DNA from: JAVJPJ01 sp040217295
Lineage (GTDB): Bacteria > Pseudomonadota > Alphaproteobacteria > Rhodobacterales > Rhodobacteraceae
NCBI GenBank assembly: GCA_964460185.1
Contig: CAYWTM010000013.1
Location: forward strand, 1 to 47,473
Direction: 5' to 3'
DNA length: 47,473 bases
In this document: positions 25,157 to 33,345 of the stretch, piece by piece
Layout: each line of letters opens with the position of its first letter
How positions within the stretch are numbered: the first letter of the stretch is position 1
Position numbers and translations under genes: made by a program
Notes under the pieces: model-generated
Told to the model about the DNA's origin: nothing
The model's input: only the letters and a program-made list of their open reading frames with translations
Database searches by the model: none

Positions 25157-25951
25157 GTGAGTATTCACGCGCAACCCACCCTTCCGGAAGGCGGAAAATC
25201 CCGCCGGGTCTACCTGTTGTTGCGCGATGAAATTTCGAATGGCTCGTTGTGCGAAGGCACCCGACTGCCCGGTGAGAACAAGCTGGCCGAGACCTTTTCC
25301 GTCAGCCGCATCACCATCCGCCGTGCATTGGAGGCCCTCGCGGCAGATGGCTGGATCCAAAAACGCATGGGCGCCGGATCCATCGTCCTGGCCAAGGGAG
25401 AGGCAGGCCAAAAGATTGCCGCCGATTTCGCCACCCTGATCCCCCATCTTGTTGAAATGGACCGCACCACGACGGCGCGTCTTTTGGCGTTTTCCTATGG
25501 TCCCGCCCCGGTCAACGTGGCGGATGGTTTGGGATTGCCCAAAGGCGGCAAGGTCCAGCAGGCGGTCCGCGTCCGGTATTCGGGCGAACAGCCGTTTTCC
25601 CATCTCACCACCTACGTCCCCGAAGAGATTGCGCGGAACTACGATGAAACCGATCTTGCAACGCAGCCCCTGTTTCGGCTCCTGGAACGCAGTGGCGTGA
25701 TTGTGGACAGCGCCCATCAGTCCGTGACCGCGGCGCTGGCCGTTCCCGATGTGGCGGACGCGCTTGGCGTATCGGTCGGTGCGCCATTGCTGTTCGTGCA
25801 GCGGATCGTGCGCGACACCCACGGCAAGGGCGTGGAGCATCTGTCCGCCCTGTATCGGCCAGACCTGTTCCGGCTGGACATGCAACTGACCCGTGTGGGC
25901 GCGGGCGAGGCGCGCCATTGGGAACCGGTCATCGGGGCGCAAATGTCATGA
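25157..25951 (+). CDS. GntR-family transcriptional regulator, HutC subfamily (UTRA domain)
   Basis: This 264-residue regulator has an N-terminal winged helix (residues about 15-80: YLLLRDEISNGSL, LPGENKLAETFSVSRITIRRALEAL, then the wing GWIQKRMGAGSIV) and a C-terminal UTRA ligand-binding domain (about 100-255). UTRA members usually sense a small metabolite and repress a nearby catabolic operon. The gene stands at the divergence point and its stop overlaps the LeuC-like start, so it is co-expressed with the right arm and probably autoregulated. The start is GTG at 25157 with AGGAG about 10 bp upstream. The likely effector is the imported substrate or a pathway intermediate. Confidence 0.92.
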   Translation: MSIHAQPTLPEGGKSRRVYLLLRDEISNGSLCEGTRLPGENKLAETFSVSRITIRRALEALAADGWIQKRMGAGSIVLAKGEAGQKIAADFATLIPHLVEMDRTTTARLLAFSYGPAPVNVADGLGLPKGGKVQQAVRVRYSGEQPFSHLTTYVPEEIARNYDETDLATQPLFRLLERSGVIVDSAHQSVTAALAVPDVADALGVSVGAPLLFVQRIVRDTHGKGVEHLSALYRPDLFRLDMQLTRVGAGEARHWEPVIGAQMS

Positions 25952-27348
25952 CCGGTAGAACGCTTCTGGATAAATTGTGGGCCGACCACGAAATTCTGCG
26001 ACGCGATGACGGCGCGTCGTTGCTATGGGTCGACAGACATCTTGTACATGAAGGCTCGCATCACGCGTTCGCCAAGATCGCCGAGCGCGGGCTTGGGGTC
26101 GCCGAACCCGGCCTGACCTACGGCGTCGTCGACCACTACGCACCCACCCGTGGCGGTCCGGCGACCGACGCCATCGCGCGGATGATCGCCACGCTGGAGG
26201 CCAATACCGCCAAGCACGCGATCACGTGTTTCGGGCTCAAGGATCCACGGCAGGGCATCGTCCATGTGATCGGCCCGGAACAGGGACTGACGCTGCCCGG
26301 CCTGCTGGTCAATTGCGGCGACAGCCACACCTCGACCCACGGGGCGTTCGGTGCGCTGGCCTTTGGGATCGGCGCCACCGAGGTGTCGCATGTTCTGGCC
26401 ACGCAAACCGTCTGGCAGACCAAACCGAAATCCATGCAGATCAATGTGACCGGGCAGCTTGGCCCCGGCGTCGGTGCAAAGGACCTGGCGCTGTCATGGA
26501 TCGCGCATCTTGGTGCTGATGGCGGGCGGGGCCATGCCATTGAATATACCGGGCAGGCGGTGCGCGCCTTGTCGATGGAAGGGCGCATGACGCTGTGCAA
26601 TCTTTCGATCGAAGGCGGCGCGCGGTTTGGAATGATCGCCCCTGATCAGGTGACCTTCGATTACCTGCGCGGTCGGCCTTTTGCGCCCAGGGGTGCGGAT
26701 TGGGATCGCGCCGTCGAGGCGTGGTCCAGGCTGCCAAGCGATGCCGATGCCACCTATGACCGTGTGGTCACGCTGGATGCCGCCGAGATCGCACCGATCG
26801 TGACATGGGGCACCTCGCCCGAGGATGCGCTACCGGTGACGGGCCGTGTGCCCGATCCGGCCGGTCTGGACAGCGCCAGGGCGGACCGGGTTCGCGCGGC
26901 GCTTGATTACATGGGCCTGACCCCGGGCCGCCCCCTGACCGAAGTCGCCATCGACCAGGTGTTCGTGGGCTCCTGCACCAATGCGCGGATCGAGGATCTG
27001 CGCGCGGCCGCTGCCGTTCTGGCCGGACGGCGCGCCAGGGTGCCCGGGATCGTGTCGCCCGGTTCCCAACAGATCAAGGCCCAGGCAGAGGCGGAAGGTC
27101 TGGACAAGATCTTTATCGATGCGGGCCTCGACTGGGTCGGGGCAGGCTGTTCGATGTGCGTGGGCATGAACGGCGATCTTGTTGCGCCGGGCAAACGCTG
27201 TGCGTCGACCACCAACCGTAACTTTCGTGGGCGCCAGGGGCGCGGCGCGCGGACGCACCTGATGTCGCCCGCGATGGTGGCCGCGGCCGCGATCACCGGG
27301 CACCTGACGGATGTGCGCGACCTGCTGGATGGGAGGATCGTCTCATGA
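25948..27348 (+). CDS. Aconitase-family hydro-lyase large subunit (LeuC-like)
   Basis: This 466-residue subunit matches 3-isopropylmalate dehydratase LeuC in length and layout. The three [4Fe-4S] ligands are Cys343 (GSCTNARIEDL), Cys401 and Cys404 (GAGCSMCVGMNGD), and the substrate block CGDSHTSTHGAFGALAFGIGATEVSHVLATQT is intact. It should hydrate or dehydrate a 2- or 3-hydroxy-dicarboxylate together with the small subunit encoded next. Context argues against leucine synthesis: it is coupled to a GntR regulator, a TRAP transporter and a C-C lyase. Described catabolic relatives include 2,3-dimethylmalate dehydratase and citraconate/mesaconate hydratases. The ATG at 25948 overlaps the regulator stop by 4 bp. 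Confidence 0.92.
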   Translation: MTGRTLLDKLWADHEILRRDDGASLLWVDRHLVHEGSHHAFAKIAERGLGVAEPGLTYGVVDHYAPTRGGPATDAIARMIATLEANTAKHAITCFGLKDPRQGIVHVIGPEQGLTLPGLLVNCGDSHTSTHGAFGALAFGIGATEVSHVLATQTVWQTKPKSMQINVTGQLGPGVGAKDLALSWIAHLGADGGRGHAIEYTGQAVRALSMEGRMTLCNLSIEGGARFGMIAPDQVTFDYLRGRPFAPRGADWDRAVEAWSRLPSDADATYDRVVTLDAAEIAPIVTWGTSPEDALPVTGRVPDPAGLDSARADRVRAALDYMGLTPGRPLTEVAIDQVFVGSCTNARIEDLRAAAAVLAGRRARVPGIVSPGSQQIKAQAEAEGLDKIFIDAGLDWVGAGCSMCVGMNGDLVAPGKRCASTTNRNFRGRQGRGARTHLMSPAMVAAAAITGHLTDVRDLLDGRIVS

Positions 27349-27980
27349 GCGGCTGGACACGCCATACCGGGCTGGCCATCGCGCTGGATCGGGAAAGCAT
27401 CGACACCGACCAGATCATCCCGGCACGGTTCATGTCCACCCCGCGGTCCCAGGGCTATGGCGGCTTCTTGATGCGCGACCTCAGGTTTGACGCGAATGAT
27501 GAGCCGGCGGCGGATTTCCCGCTGAACCGGATGCCCGAGGCCAGCGTGCTGGTCACCCGCCGCAATTTCGGCAGCGGCTCATCGCGCGAGGCGGCCGTCT
27601 ACGCCCTCGTTGATTTCGGCATCCGCGTGGTCATCGCGCCAAGCTTCGGCGACATTTTCGCATCGAATTCCGTGAACAACGGGTTGTTGGCGGCGCGGGT
27701 CGATGCAGGGTTGGTGGATCAGTTGATCGCGCGCTTGGCAGGCGGCAGCGCCGAGGCAACTGTCGATCTGAACGACCAGACGATTCTCGTAGCTGGCATG
27801 ACAATTCCATTCTCGCTGGACGAGGTCTGGCGGCAGAAACTGATCAATGGTTGGGACGATATCGATCTGACCCAACAGCACCGGGATGCCATCGCGGCAT
27901 ATCGCGCTAAAAGAAAAGCAATCCAGACATGGGCGTTTCCAGTTGCGGAAACTGACCCGGAAAGCGCGGCGCAAACTTGA
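27345..27980 (+). CDS. Aconitase-family hydro-lyase small subunit (LeuD-like)
   Basis: This 211-residue swivel-domain subunit pairs with the large subunit immediately upstream, which it overlaps by 4 bp (ATGA). It contains DTDQIIPARF near the N-terminus and NFGSGSSREAAVYAL followed by DFGIRVVIAPSFGDIF. In leucine-pathway LeuD proteins the central block usually reads FGCGSSREHAPWAL, so the His of GSSREHA is Ala here and the Cys is Ser. Together with the MSTPRSQGYGGF specificity loop, this suggests a diverged paralog with a different substrate. The last 20 residues form an extension rich in charged and small residues. Confidence 0.9.
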   Translation: MSGWTRHTGLAIALDRESIDTDQIIPARFMSTPRSQGYGGFLMRDLRFDANDEPAADFPLNRMPEASVLVTRRNFGSGSSREAAVYALVDFGIRVVIAPSFGDIFASNSVNNGLLAARVDAGLVDQLIARLAGGSAEATVDLNDQTILVAGMTIPFSLDEVWRQKLINGWDDIDLTQQHRDAIAAYRAKRKAIQTWAFPVAETDPESAAQT

Positions 27981-28034
27981 GTGTCGTCAAAAAACTGCCG
28001 GGTTTCCGGCGAACAGGGTAGGAGGAAAAAACCC

Positions 28035-29045
28035 ATGAAAGCCAAACTACTTGCCGGTGTTGTTGCCGGTGGCGCACTGTTCGGGGCCATGGCCCATGCA
28101 CAGCAAACCATCACTGCGGTCCATGCGTTTCCGGAAACGCTGATCTACACGCAGAGCTTTTTGCAATTCGTGGATGCGGTGAACGAAGCCGGTGAGGGTG
28201 TCATCCAGATCGATGTGCGCGGCGGCCCCGAGGCCATCGGCATGTTCCAGCAGCCCGACGCCGTGCGCGACGGGATCGTGGACATGGTCTACACGCCCGG
28301 TTCGTTCTACGGCGGCGCGCTGCCTGAGAAAGACGCCCTCGTGGCATCGAACATCACGGCAATCGAAGCGCGTGAAAACGGCGGCATCGCCCTGATCGAC
28401 GCGGTTCATCGCGAACGCATGGGCGTGATGTACCTGGGCTGGTTCGACAGCGGGGTCTGCTACAACCTGTGGACGCGCGACGCCCCGACCTTTGATGCCG
28501 AGGGCAACCTTGAGGTCGAAGGTCTGCGCCTGCGCGGCAACGCGGTCTACAACGCGTTCTTCACCAACTATCTCGAAGCACAGGTCATCGACCTGCCCAC
28601 AGGCGAAGTCTTTGGCGCGCTTCAGAACGGCGTCGTTGACGCCACCGGCTGGACCCAGATCGGCCTGATCGACCTGCGTTGGAACGAATTCCTGAACTAC
28701 CGGATCGAACCTTGCTTCTTCTCGACCGACCTCGGCGTCATCGTGAACCTCGAAAGCTGGGAGAGCCTGACGCCAGAGGCGCAGCAGATCCTTCAGGATG
28801 TCGCGATCCAGCATGAGATCAACAGCGTGAACGCACTCCGCGCCAAGCGGGACGAGGACTTTGCCGCCCTGGAAGAGCAGGGCATGCAGGTGGTCGAACT
28901 GGAAGGCGAGGCGCGCGCCAACTATCTTGCCGCCGCGCGTGAGACGACCTGGGAACGGATGCGCGAGCTGATGGAAGCTGATCCCGCAGCCGCCGCCGAT
29001 TACGACACGCTGATCGGCCTGTTCTACGATCCCGCGGCGGATTGA
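28035..29045 (+). CDS. dctP: TRAP transporter substrate-binding protein, DctP family
   Basis: This 336-residue periplasmic protein binds the imported solute and delivers it to the DctQM membrane complex. A signal peptide with hydrophobic core (KLLAGVVAGGALFGAMAHA) ends at about Ala22. The mature part has DctP-fold features, including GGPEAIGMFQQPDAVRDGIVDM, VEGLRLRGNAVYNAFF, and the LPTGEVFGALQNGVVDATGWT strand where the family's ligand Arg/Asn region lies. The ATG at 28035 has an AGGAGG site. It begins 54 bp after the leuD-like stop, in the same operon. Ligand class is unknown; carboxylates are usual. A strong hairpin separates it from dctQ. Confidence 0.93.
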   Translation: MKAKLLAGVVAGGALFGAMAHAQQTITAVHAFPETLIYTQSFLQFVDAVNEAGEGVIQIDVRGGPEAIGMFQQPDAVRDGIVDMVYTPGSFYGGALPEKDALVASNITAIEARENGGIALIDAVHRERMGVMYLGWFDSGVCYNLWTRDAPTFDAEGNLEVEGLRLRGNAVYNAFFTNYLEAQVIDLPTGEVFGALQNGVVDATGWTQIGLIDLRWNEFLNYRIEPCFFSTDLGVIVNLESWESLTPEAQQILQDVAIQHEINSVNALRAKRDEDFAALEEQGMQVVELEGEARANYLAAARETTWERMRELMEADPAAAADYDTLIGLFYDPAAD

Positions 29046-29053
29046 TCAAAACC

Positions 29054-29084
29054 GGGACCGGGGCGGCCTGACGGCCCCGGTCCC
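29054..29084 (+). terminator. Intercistronic hairpin between dctP and dctQ
   Basis: An 11-bp perfect G/C-rich stem (GGGACCGGGGC at 29054-29064 with GCCCCGGTCCC at 29074-29084) encloses a 9-nt loop, 8 bp after the dctP stop. No T-run follows, so complete termination is unlikely. Such hairpins after a binding-protein gene often stabilise its message or lower transcription of the membrane subunits, raising the binding-protein ratio. Confidence 0.7.
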
Positions 29085-29115
29085 AATGCTCTTGCGCTGT
29101 CCGTCCGGAGATATC

Positions 29116-29622
29116 ATGCGCCCCTTGGTTCGCGTCTATGACGCCCTTCTTTACACGATGGCCCTGATCGCAGGGCTGACGCTTGTGTGGCTGATGGTGT
29201 CGGTGGTGGCGTCGGTCGTGATGCGCAATCTGGGTGTGCAGCCGTTCGCATGGCTGTTCACCTCAGCAGAATACGGCCTGCTTTACATGACGATGCTGGG
29301 CGCGCCGTGGCTGGTCCGCGAAAAAGGACATGTTCACATCGAATTGGTCACTGCAGCGCTGCCGCCAAGTCTGCGCCGCATCGTCAGCCGGTCGGTGGCG
29401 GCGGCCTGTGTGGCTGTGTCTCTTGTCCTTGCCTGGTACGGGCTTCAGCTGTTTCTCACGAATATCGAGCGCAATGATTTTGATGTGCGCGCGTATTACT
29501 ACCCGCGCTGGTTGCTGACCGTGACCTTCCCCATTGCGTTCACCTTCATGGCCGTCGAATTCGCCCGGTTCGTCTTTGGCCCCGATCTCATGCATTCAGG
29601 CGAAGCGGGGATCCACGAATAA
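29116..29622 (+). CDS. dctQ: TRAP transporter small membrane subunit, DctQ family
   Basis: This 168-residue protein has four hydrophobic segments (about residues 15-38, 50-68, 88-107 and 132-155), the arrangement of DctQ subunits. The family block YMTMLGAPWLVREKGHVHIEL lies after the second segment. DctQ assembles with DctM in the inner membrane and contacts the DctP binding protein. The ATG at 29116 is preceded by CGGAG; an earlier in-frame ATG at 29086 would add ten non-conserved residues. Its TAA overlaps the dctM start by one base. Confidence 0.92.
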   Translation: MRPLVRVYDALLYTMALIAGLTLVWLMVSVVASVVMRNLGVQPFAWLFTSAEYGLLYMTMLGAPWLVREKGHVHIELVTAALPPSLRRIVSRSVAAACVAVSLVLAWYGLQLFLTNIERNDFDVRAYYYPRWLLTVTFPIAFTFMAVEFARFVFGPDLMHSGEAGIHE

Positions 29623-30932
29623 TGGAATGGTATGAAGCCCTGGGGCTGCTTGTCGGCAGCATCATGTTCCTCATGGCGCTGGGCATGCCTGTCGCCCTCG
29701 CGTTCCTGGCGGCCAATATCCTTGGCGCGTGGGTGTTCATGGGCGGCGAACGGGGCATCGGCGCGCTCTTGAACAATGGCTGGGGGGCGCTGACGATCTT
29801 TGCGCTGGTGCCGATCCCCCTGTTCTTGCTGATGGGCGAGATTTTTTTCCAGACGGGCCTTGGTGGCCGGATGTTTTCGGCGATCGACAAGCTGCTGGGC
29901 CGCCTGCCGGGGCGGTTGAGCTACGTGACGGTTCTGGGCGGCACGGGGTTTTCCACGCTGTCGGGATCATCCATGGGGTCCACGGCGTTGTTGGGATCGC
30001 TGATGGTCCCGGAAATGAGCCGGCGCGGCTACAAGAGCCACATGTCGATCGGCCCCATCCTCGGGACCGGCGGGCTTGCGATCATCATTCCGCCCTCGGC
30101 GCTTGCGGTGCTGTTGGCGACGCTGGCGCAGATCGACGTGGGGGCGCTGTTGATCGCCGGCGTGATACCGGGCCTGATCCTTGCATCCTTTTACGTCGCC
30201 ACGATCTACGTGCAGACGCGGATCGATCCGGAGGCAGCGCCCGCATACGACGTGGAGCCGCTGTCAGCCTTGGAAAAGACCGGTCTGTTGATGCGGGACG
30301 TTGTGCCGATGATCGGTCTGATGGTCGTTATCGTCATCATGATGATCAACGGTGTCGTCACGCCGTCCGAGGCTGCGGCCTTCGGGGCGCTCGGTGTCCT
30401 GATCCTGGCGGCGGTCTATCGCTGTCTGACATGGGAATCGATCAAGAAATCGGTGCGCGGCGCACTGCGCGTGACGCTGATGGCCTACCTGATCGTCTTT
30501 GGCTCGGCCACGTTCAGCCAGCTTCTGGCCTTTTCGGGCGCATCGCGCGGCTTGATCACCTGGGCCACCAGCTTTGATCTTGACCCGACGCTGATGCTGC
30601 TGGTGATGTTCGCGGTCCTGCTGGTTCTGGGCATGTTCATGGAACAGATCTCGATCATGCTGCTGACGGTGCCGATCTTCTTTCCGCTGGCCACGACCCT
30701 GGGGTTCGATCCGATCTGGTTCGGCCTGATCATGCTGCTGGCGCTTGAGATCAGTTTCACGACGCCGCCCTTTGGGTTGCTGTTGTTCGTGATGAAGGGG
30801 GTCGCCCCCCCGAACACCACAATGCGGGAAATCTACCGGGCGGCGTTTCCGTTCATCTTGTGCTCGCTGCTGCTTGTGGCGCTGCTGATCCTCTTTCCGC
30901 CGCTTGCGACCTGGTTGCCCAACAGCGGATAG
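29622..30932 (+). CDS. dctM: TRAP transporter large membrane subunit, DctM family
   Basis: This 436-residue protein spans the membrane about a dozen times and forms the sodium-coupled transport channel of the TRAP system. Family signatures include the Gly-rich helix LGGTGFSTLSGSSMGSTALLGSLMVPEM, then GPILGTGGLAIIIPPSALAV, and MEQISIMLLTVPIFFPLA near residue 340. FTTPPFGLLLFVMKGVAPP near the C-terminus is also typical. Length is standard. It is the last gene of the right arm and ends 30 bp from the convergent lipoprotein gene. Confidence 0.95.
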   Translation: MEWYEALGLLVGSIMFLMALGMPVALAFLAANILGAWVFMGGERGIGALLNNGWGALTIFALVPIPLFLLMGEIFFQTGLGGRMFSAIDKLLGRLPGRLSYVTVLGGTGFSTLSGSSMGSTALLGSLMVPEMSRRGYKSHMSIGPILGTGGLAIIIPPSALAVLLATLAQIDVGALLIAGVIPGLILASFYVATIYVQTRIDPEAAPAYDVEPLSALEKTGLLMRDVVPMIGLMVVIVIMMINGVVTPSEAAAFGALGVLILAAVYRCLTWESIKKSVRGALRVTLMAYLIVFGSATFSQLLAFSGASRGLITWATSFDLDPTLMLLVMFAVLLVLGMFMEQISIMLLTVPIFFPLATTLGFDPIWFGLIMLLALEISFTTPPFGLLLFVMKGVAPPNTTMREIYRAAFPFILCSLLLVALLILFPPLATWLPNSG

Positions 30933-30962
30933 CGCGCGGGCGACACGGCAGGTCTGCGGTTC

Positions 30963-31598
30963 TCAGCCTCCGCGAACCGATGCAATGGCCCAGGCCGCGA
31001 AGTCTGTCATCACCTGACCGGCGGCTGCGTTGAACGCATCGACCAGGACCGCGTTTTCCAGCGACCCGGCCTGCGCCGTGGCGGTGAAAGTGCGGGTGGC
31101 GATGATGCGCACGTCTTGTTCGCGCACGATCCGGACAATCAGGCCGATGGCGACCCGTGCGCTTTCCCCGTCAGGCGCAAGATCTGCCTGGAAATCGACC
31201 AGTTCAGTGACAATGGCGAAATCGCCACTGGCTCCCAAAGGCGTGCGGCCCACATAGCGAAAGGCCTGTGCCGCATCGAGGCTGCGCAGCATCAGGGTCT
31301 GGACCATCACGGGGGCGGGTTCGCTCCAGCGGACATCGGGCAGGTATTGCGCCTCCAGCGCGCTGGGCCGGATCATGATCCGGTCCGTTTCCAGCGCGCC
31401 GCTGGTGGTTGGCAATTCCAAGATCACATCGCGTGCAAGCATGCGGCCCGGCGATGCGGCCGCCTGTGCAGGCGGGCGGAGTTCGAACACATTGAGCGGC
31501 GTTGTCGCGTCGCTGAGCGCCGACAACGTTCCGCACCCGGCCAAGACGGGCAGAGCGGCGGATACGATCAATGCGCGGATCATGGCAACAGTGTTCAA
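30963..31598 (-). CDS. ABC-type transport auxiliary lipoprotein (PqiC/YmbA-like)
   Basis: This predicted outer-membrane lipoprotein closes the Mla-type operon. The lipobox LAGC sits after a short hydrophobic stretch (IRALIVSAALPV), giving a lipidated Cys at residue 22. The remaining part has the PqiC-like pattern: LELPTTSGALETDRIMIRP, LPDVRWSEPAPVMVQTLML, then FAIVTELVDFQAD. I favour the TTG at 31598, which has GGTGAGG 5 bp upstream. The ATG at 31583 (Cys17) has no such site, so the start is uncertain by five codons. It overlaps the end of the MCE gene closely, and its family partners MCE proteins in lipid transport between the membranes. Confidence 0.85.
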   Translation of the reverse strand: MNTVAMIRALIVSAALPVLAGCGTLSALSDATTPLNVFELRPPAQAAASPGRMLARDVILELPTTSGALETDRIMIRPSALEAQYLPDVRWSEPAPVMVQTLMLRSLDAAQAFRYVGRTPLGASGDFAIVTELVDFQADLAPDGESARVAIGLIVRIVREQDVRIIATRTFTATAQAGSLENAVLVDAFNAAAGQVMTDFAAWAIASVRGG

Positions 31599-31605
31599 AC
31601 CATCC

Positions 31606-33345
31606 TCACCTTCTGAATTCCGGGACATCCTGATCAAGGAAGAACCGCGCCGGGTCACGCCCGATCTGTTGTGTCAGCCGATCCAGGTTGGCGATCAGCG
31701 TACGGGTTTCCTGCGCCAGTCGTGAATAGAGCGGCAAGGCCGTCGTCGTGAATTCCTGAACGCCCGGCGCGGAGGAGTTCACGATCTGCTGAAATTGCGC
31801 AAAGGCCTCGGACGCGGCTTGCCCCGCCGCCCTGAGATCGGCGGAAATCTGTGGCAGGTCGTCAGACACCGCGGCGACGGCCGCATTCAGGCCCTGAACC
31901 GTGGTCTCGAGTTCGCCGACAAGGCCGGCGATATCCTCGTTGATCAGTTGATCCGCGCCGCCAAAGGCGCTTTCCGCTGCCACCAGCGTGCGTTCGCCCG
32001 TTTCCATGGCCCCATTGATCGCGGTCAGCGTTTGATTGGCATTGGCAAAGGTCTCTGTGACCTGCGCCAGGGTCAGCTGCGCGGTGGTCACCAGATCCGC
32101 CACGCCTGCTCCCGCTTGTGTCAGGTCGGTGCCCAGGCTGTCGATGGTCGCGGTCGCATTGTCCACTGCAGCCCTGATGTCTGCCACGATCGCGGGCAGA
32201 TCGGCCTGCGTTACCGCGTTGATCGATTGGATGGCCTCGGTCGCCTGGGCGACCACGGCGCGGGTTTCGGTCAGAAGCGGGGCGCCCTGATCTTCGATCA
32301 AACCGTCCAGCCGCACGGCGACGGCACCGACCGACCCCGACGCCTCGTCGAGGCTGACCAGCAAGGCATTGACCTGCGCCAGCGTGGCCTCGGCTTCCTG
32401 CAGCCGCGCCGTGGCGGTGACGCCGGTGGTTCCCAGGGTCTCCATCATCGCACTGGCATCGGTGCGCAGCATCGTCAGGTCGCTGCGCAACGTGGCCAGC
32501 GTTTGCTGCACATCGGTCGCGGTTGCGGTCAGATCCTCGGCGATGAAACGTTCAACCTCGCCGACCGCGCCCTGCACGGCGTCAAGCGTATTGGTGCCGC
32601 TTGCGACAATCGCGGTGGATTGGTCCGCCAGCAATCCGATGGAGGCCAGCGTTTCATCGGCGCTTGCCAGCACGACCGTCAATTCCTGCGTCAGCGAATC
32701 CAGCGTGGTGTTGAACCGGTTGATCTGCTCGGCGAACTGGTCGACCGTGCCCGCCATTCCGGAAAACCCGTCCAGCGCGGCGGCGAAGTCTTCGGAGGCA
32801 AGTTCGACATTCGCAAGGATCCGGTCGAGCCGGCCTTCGTTTTCGCCACTGAAAAGACTGCCGACCTCCTGGATCACGCGCAGGGTTTCGCTGACCAGTT
32901 CGGGCGCGTCTTCGGACAGGGATTGCAGGGTGGATCGCCCGGCCGCAATCACCGGAACGTCGCCCCTGCCCTGCGCCGTCAAAAGGGCGGCGTCGGGCGT
33001 GCCGGGCCCTATGCCCACAAAGGACACACCGGTCACGCCCTGGGATTCTATCGTGGCGACGCTGTCGGTGCGAACCGGGGTTTCGGCGGCCACCTCCACG
33101 CGCACGGTGATGGTGCCGTCATTCTCGGGCGACAGCCGGACGTCGACGACCTGTCCGACCGGTAGACCGCTGAACCTGACGTCAGAGGCATTGCTAAGCC
33201 CTGACACGGATCCAAACCGGATGTCGTAATAGGCAAACTGGCGGTCCAGTTCCAGCCGGGCGAACCACAGGAAAAAGGCCACGATCCCCAAAAGCCCCGC
33301 GATCGTGAAGATACCGATCAGGATATAGTTGGCTTTCGTTTCCAC
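31606..33345 (-). CDS. MCE (MlaD-like) family phospholipid-binding protein
   Basis: This 579-residue protein has one N-terminal membrane anchor (about residues 8-28) and a single MCE domain (about 39-120: DIRFGSVSGLSNASDVRFSG, LPVGQVVDVRL). A long helical region follows to the C-terminus, rich in Ala, Thr and Gln with heptad-like spacing. E. coli MlaD is only about 180 residues, so this is the longer type in which helices may form a tube or needle toward the outer membrane, as in PqiB-like proteins. It lies between the ATPase gene (stop at 33346, 1 bp away) and the lipoprotein gene, forming an inner-membrane complex with them. Confidence 0.92.
   Translation of the reverse strand: METKANYILIGIFTIAGLLGIVAFFLWFARLELDRQFAYYDIRFGSVSGLSNASDVRFSGLPVGQVVDVRLSPENDGTITVRVEVAAETPVRTDSVATIESQGVTGVSFVGIGPGTPDAALLTAQGRGDVPVIAAGRSTLQSLSEDAPELVSETLRVIQEVGSLFSGENEGRLDRILANVELASEDFAAALDGFSGMAGTVDQFAEQINRFNTTLDSLTQELTVVLASADETLASIGLLADQSTAIVASGTNTLDAVQGAVGEVERFIAEDLTATATDVQQTLATLRSDLTMLRTDASAMMETLGTTGVTATARLQEAEATLAQVNALLVSLDEASGSVGAVAVRLDGLIEDQGAPLLTETRAVVAQATEAIQSINAVTQADLPAIVADIRAAVDNATATIDSLGTDLTQAGAGVADLVTTAQLTLAQVTETFANANQTLTAINGAMETGERTLVAAESAFGGADQLINEDIAGLVGELETTVQGLNAAVAAVSDDLPQISADLRAAGQAASEAFAQFQQIVNSSAPGVQEFTTTALPLYSRLAQETRTLIANLDRLTQQIGRDPARFFLDQDVPEFRR

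Noticed and set aside
25948..27980. Naming the aconitase-family pair leuC and leuD
   Set aside because: Operon context and the altered GSSREAA motif argue against leucine biosynthesis, so I left the symbols empty.
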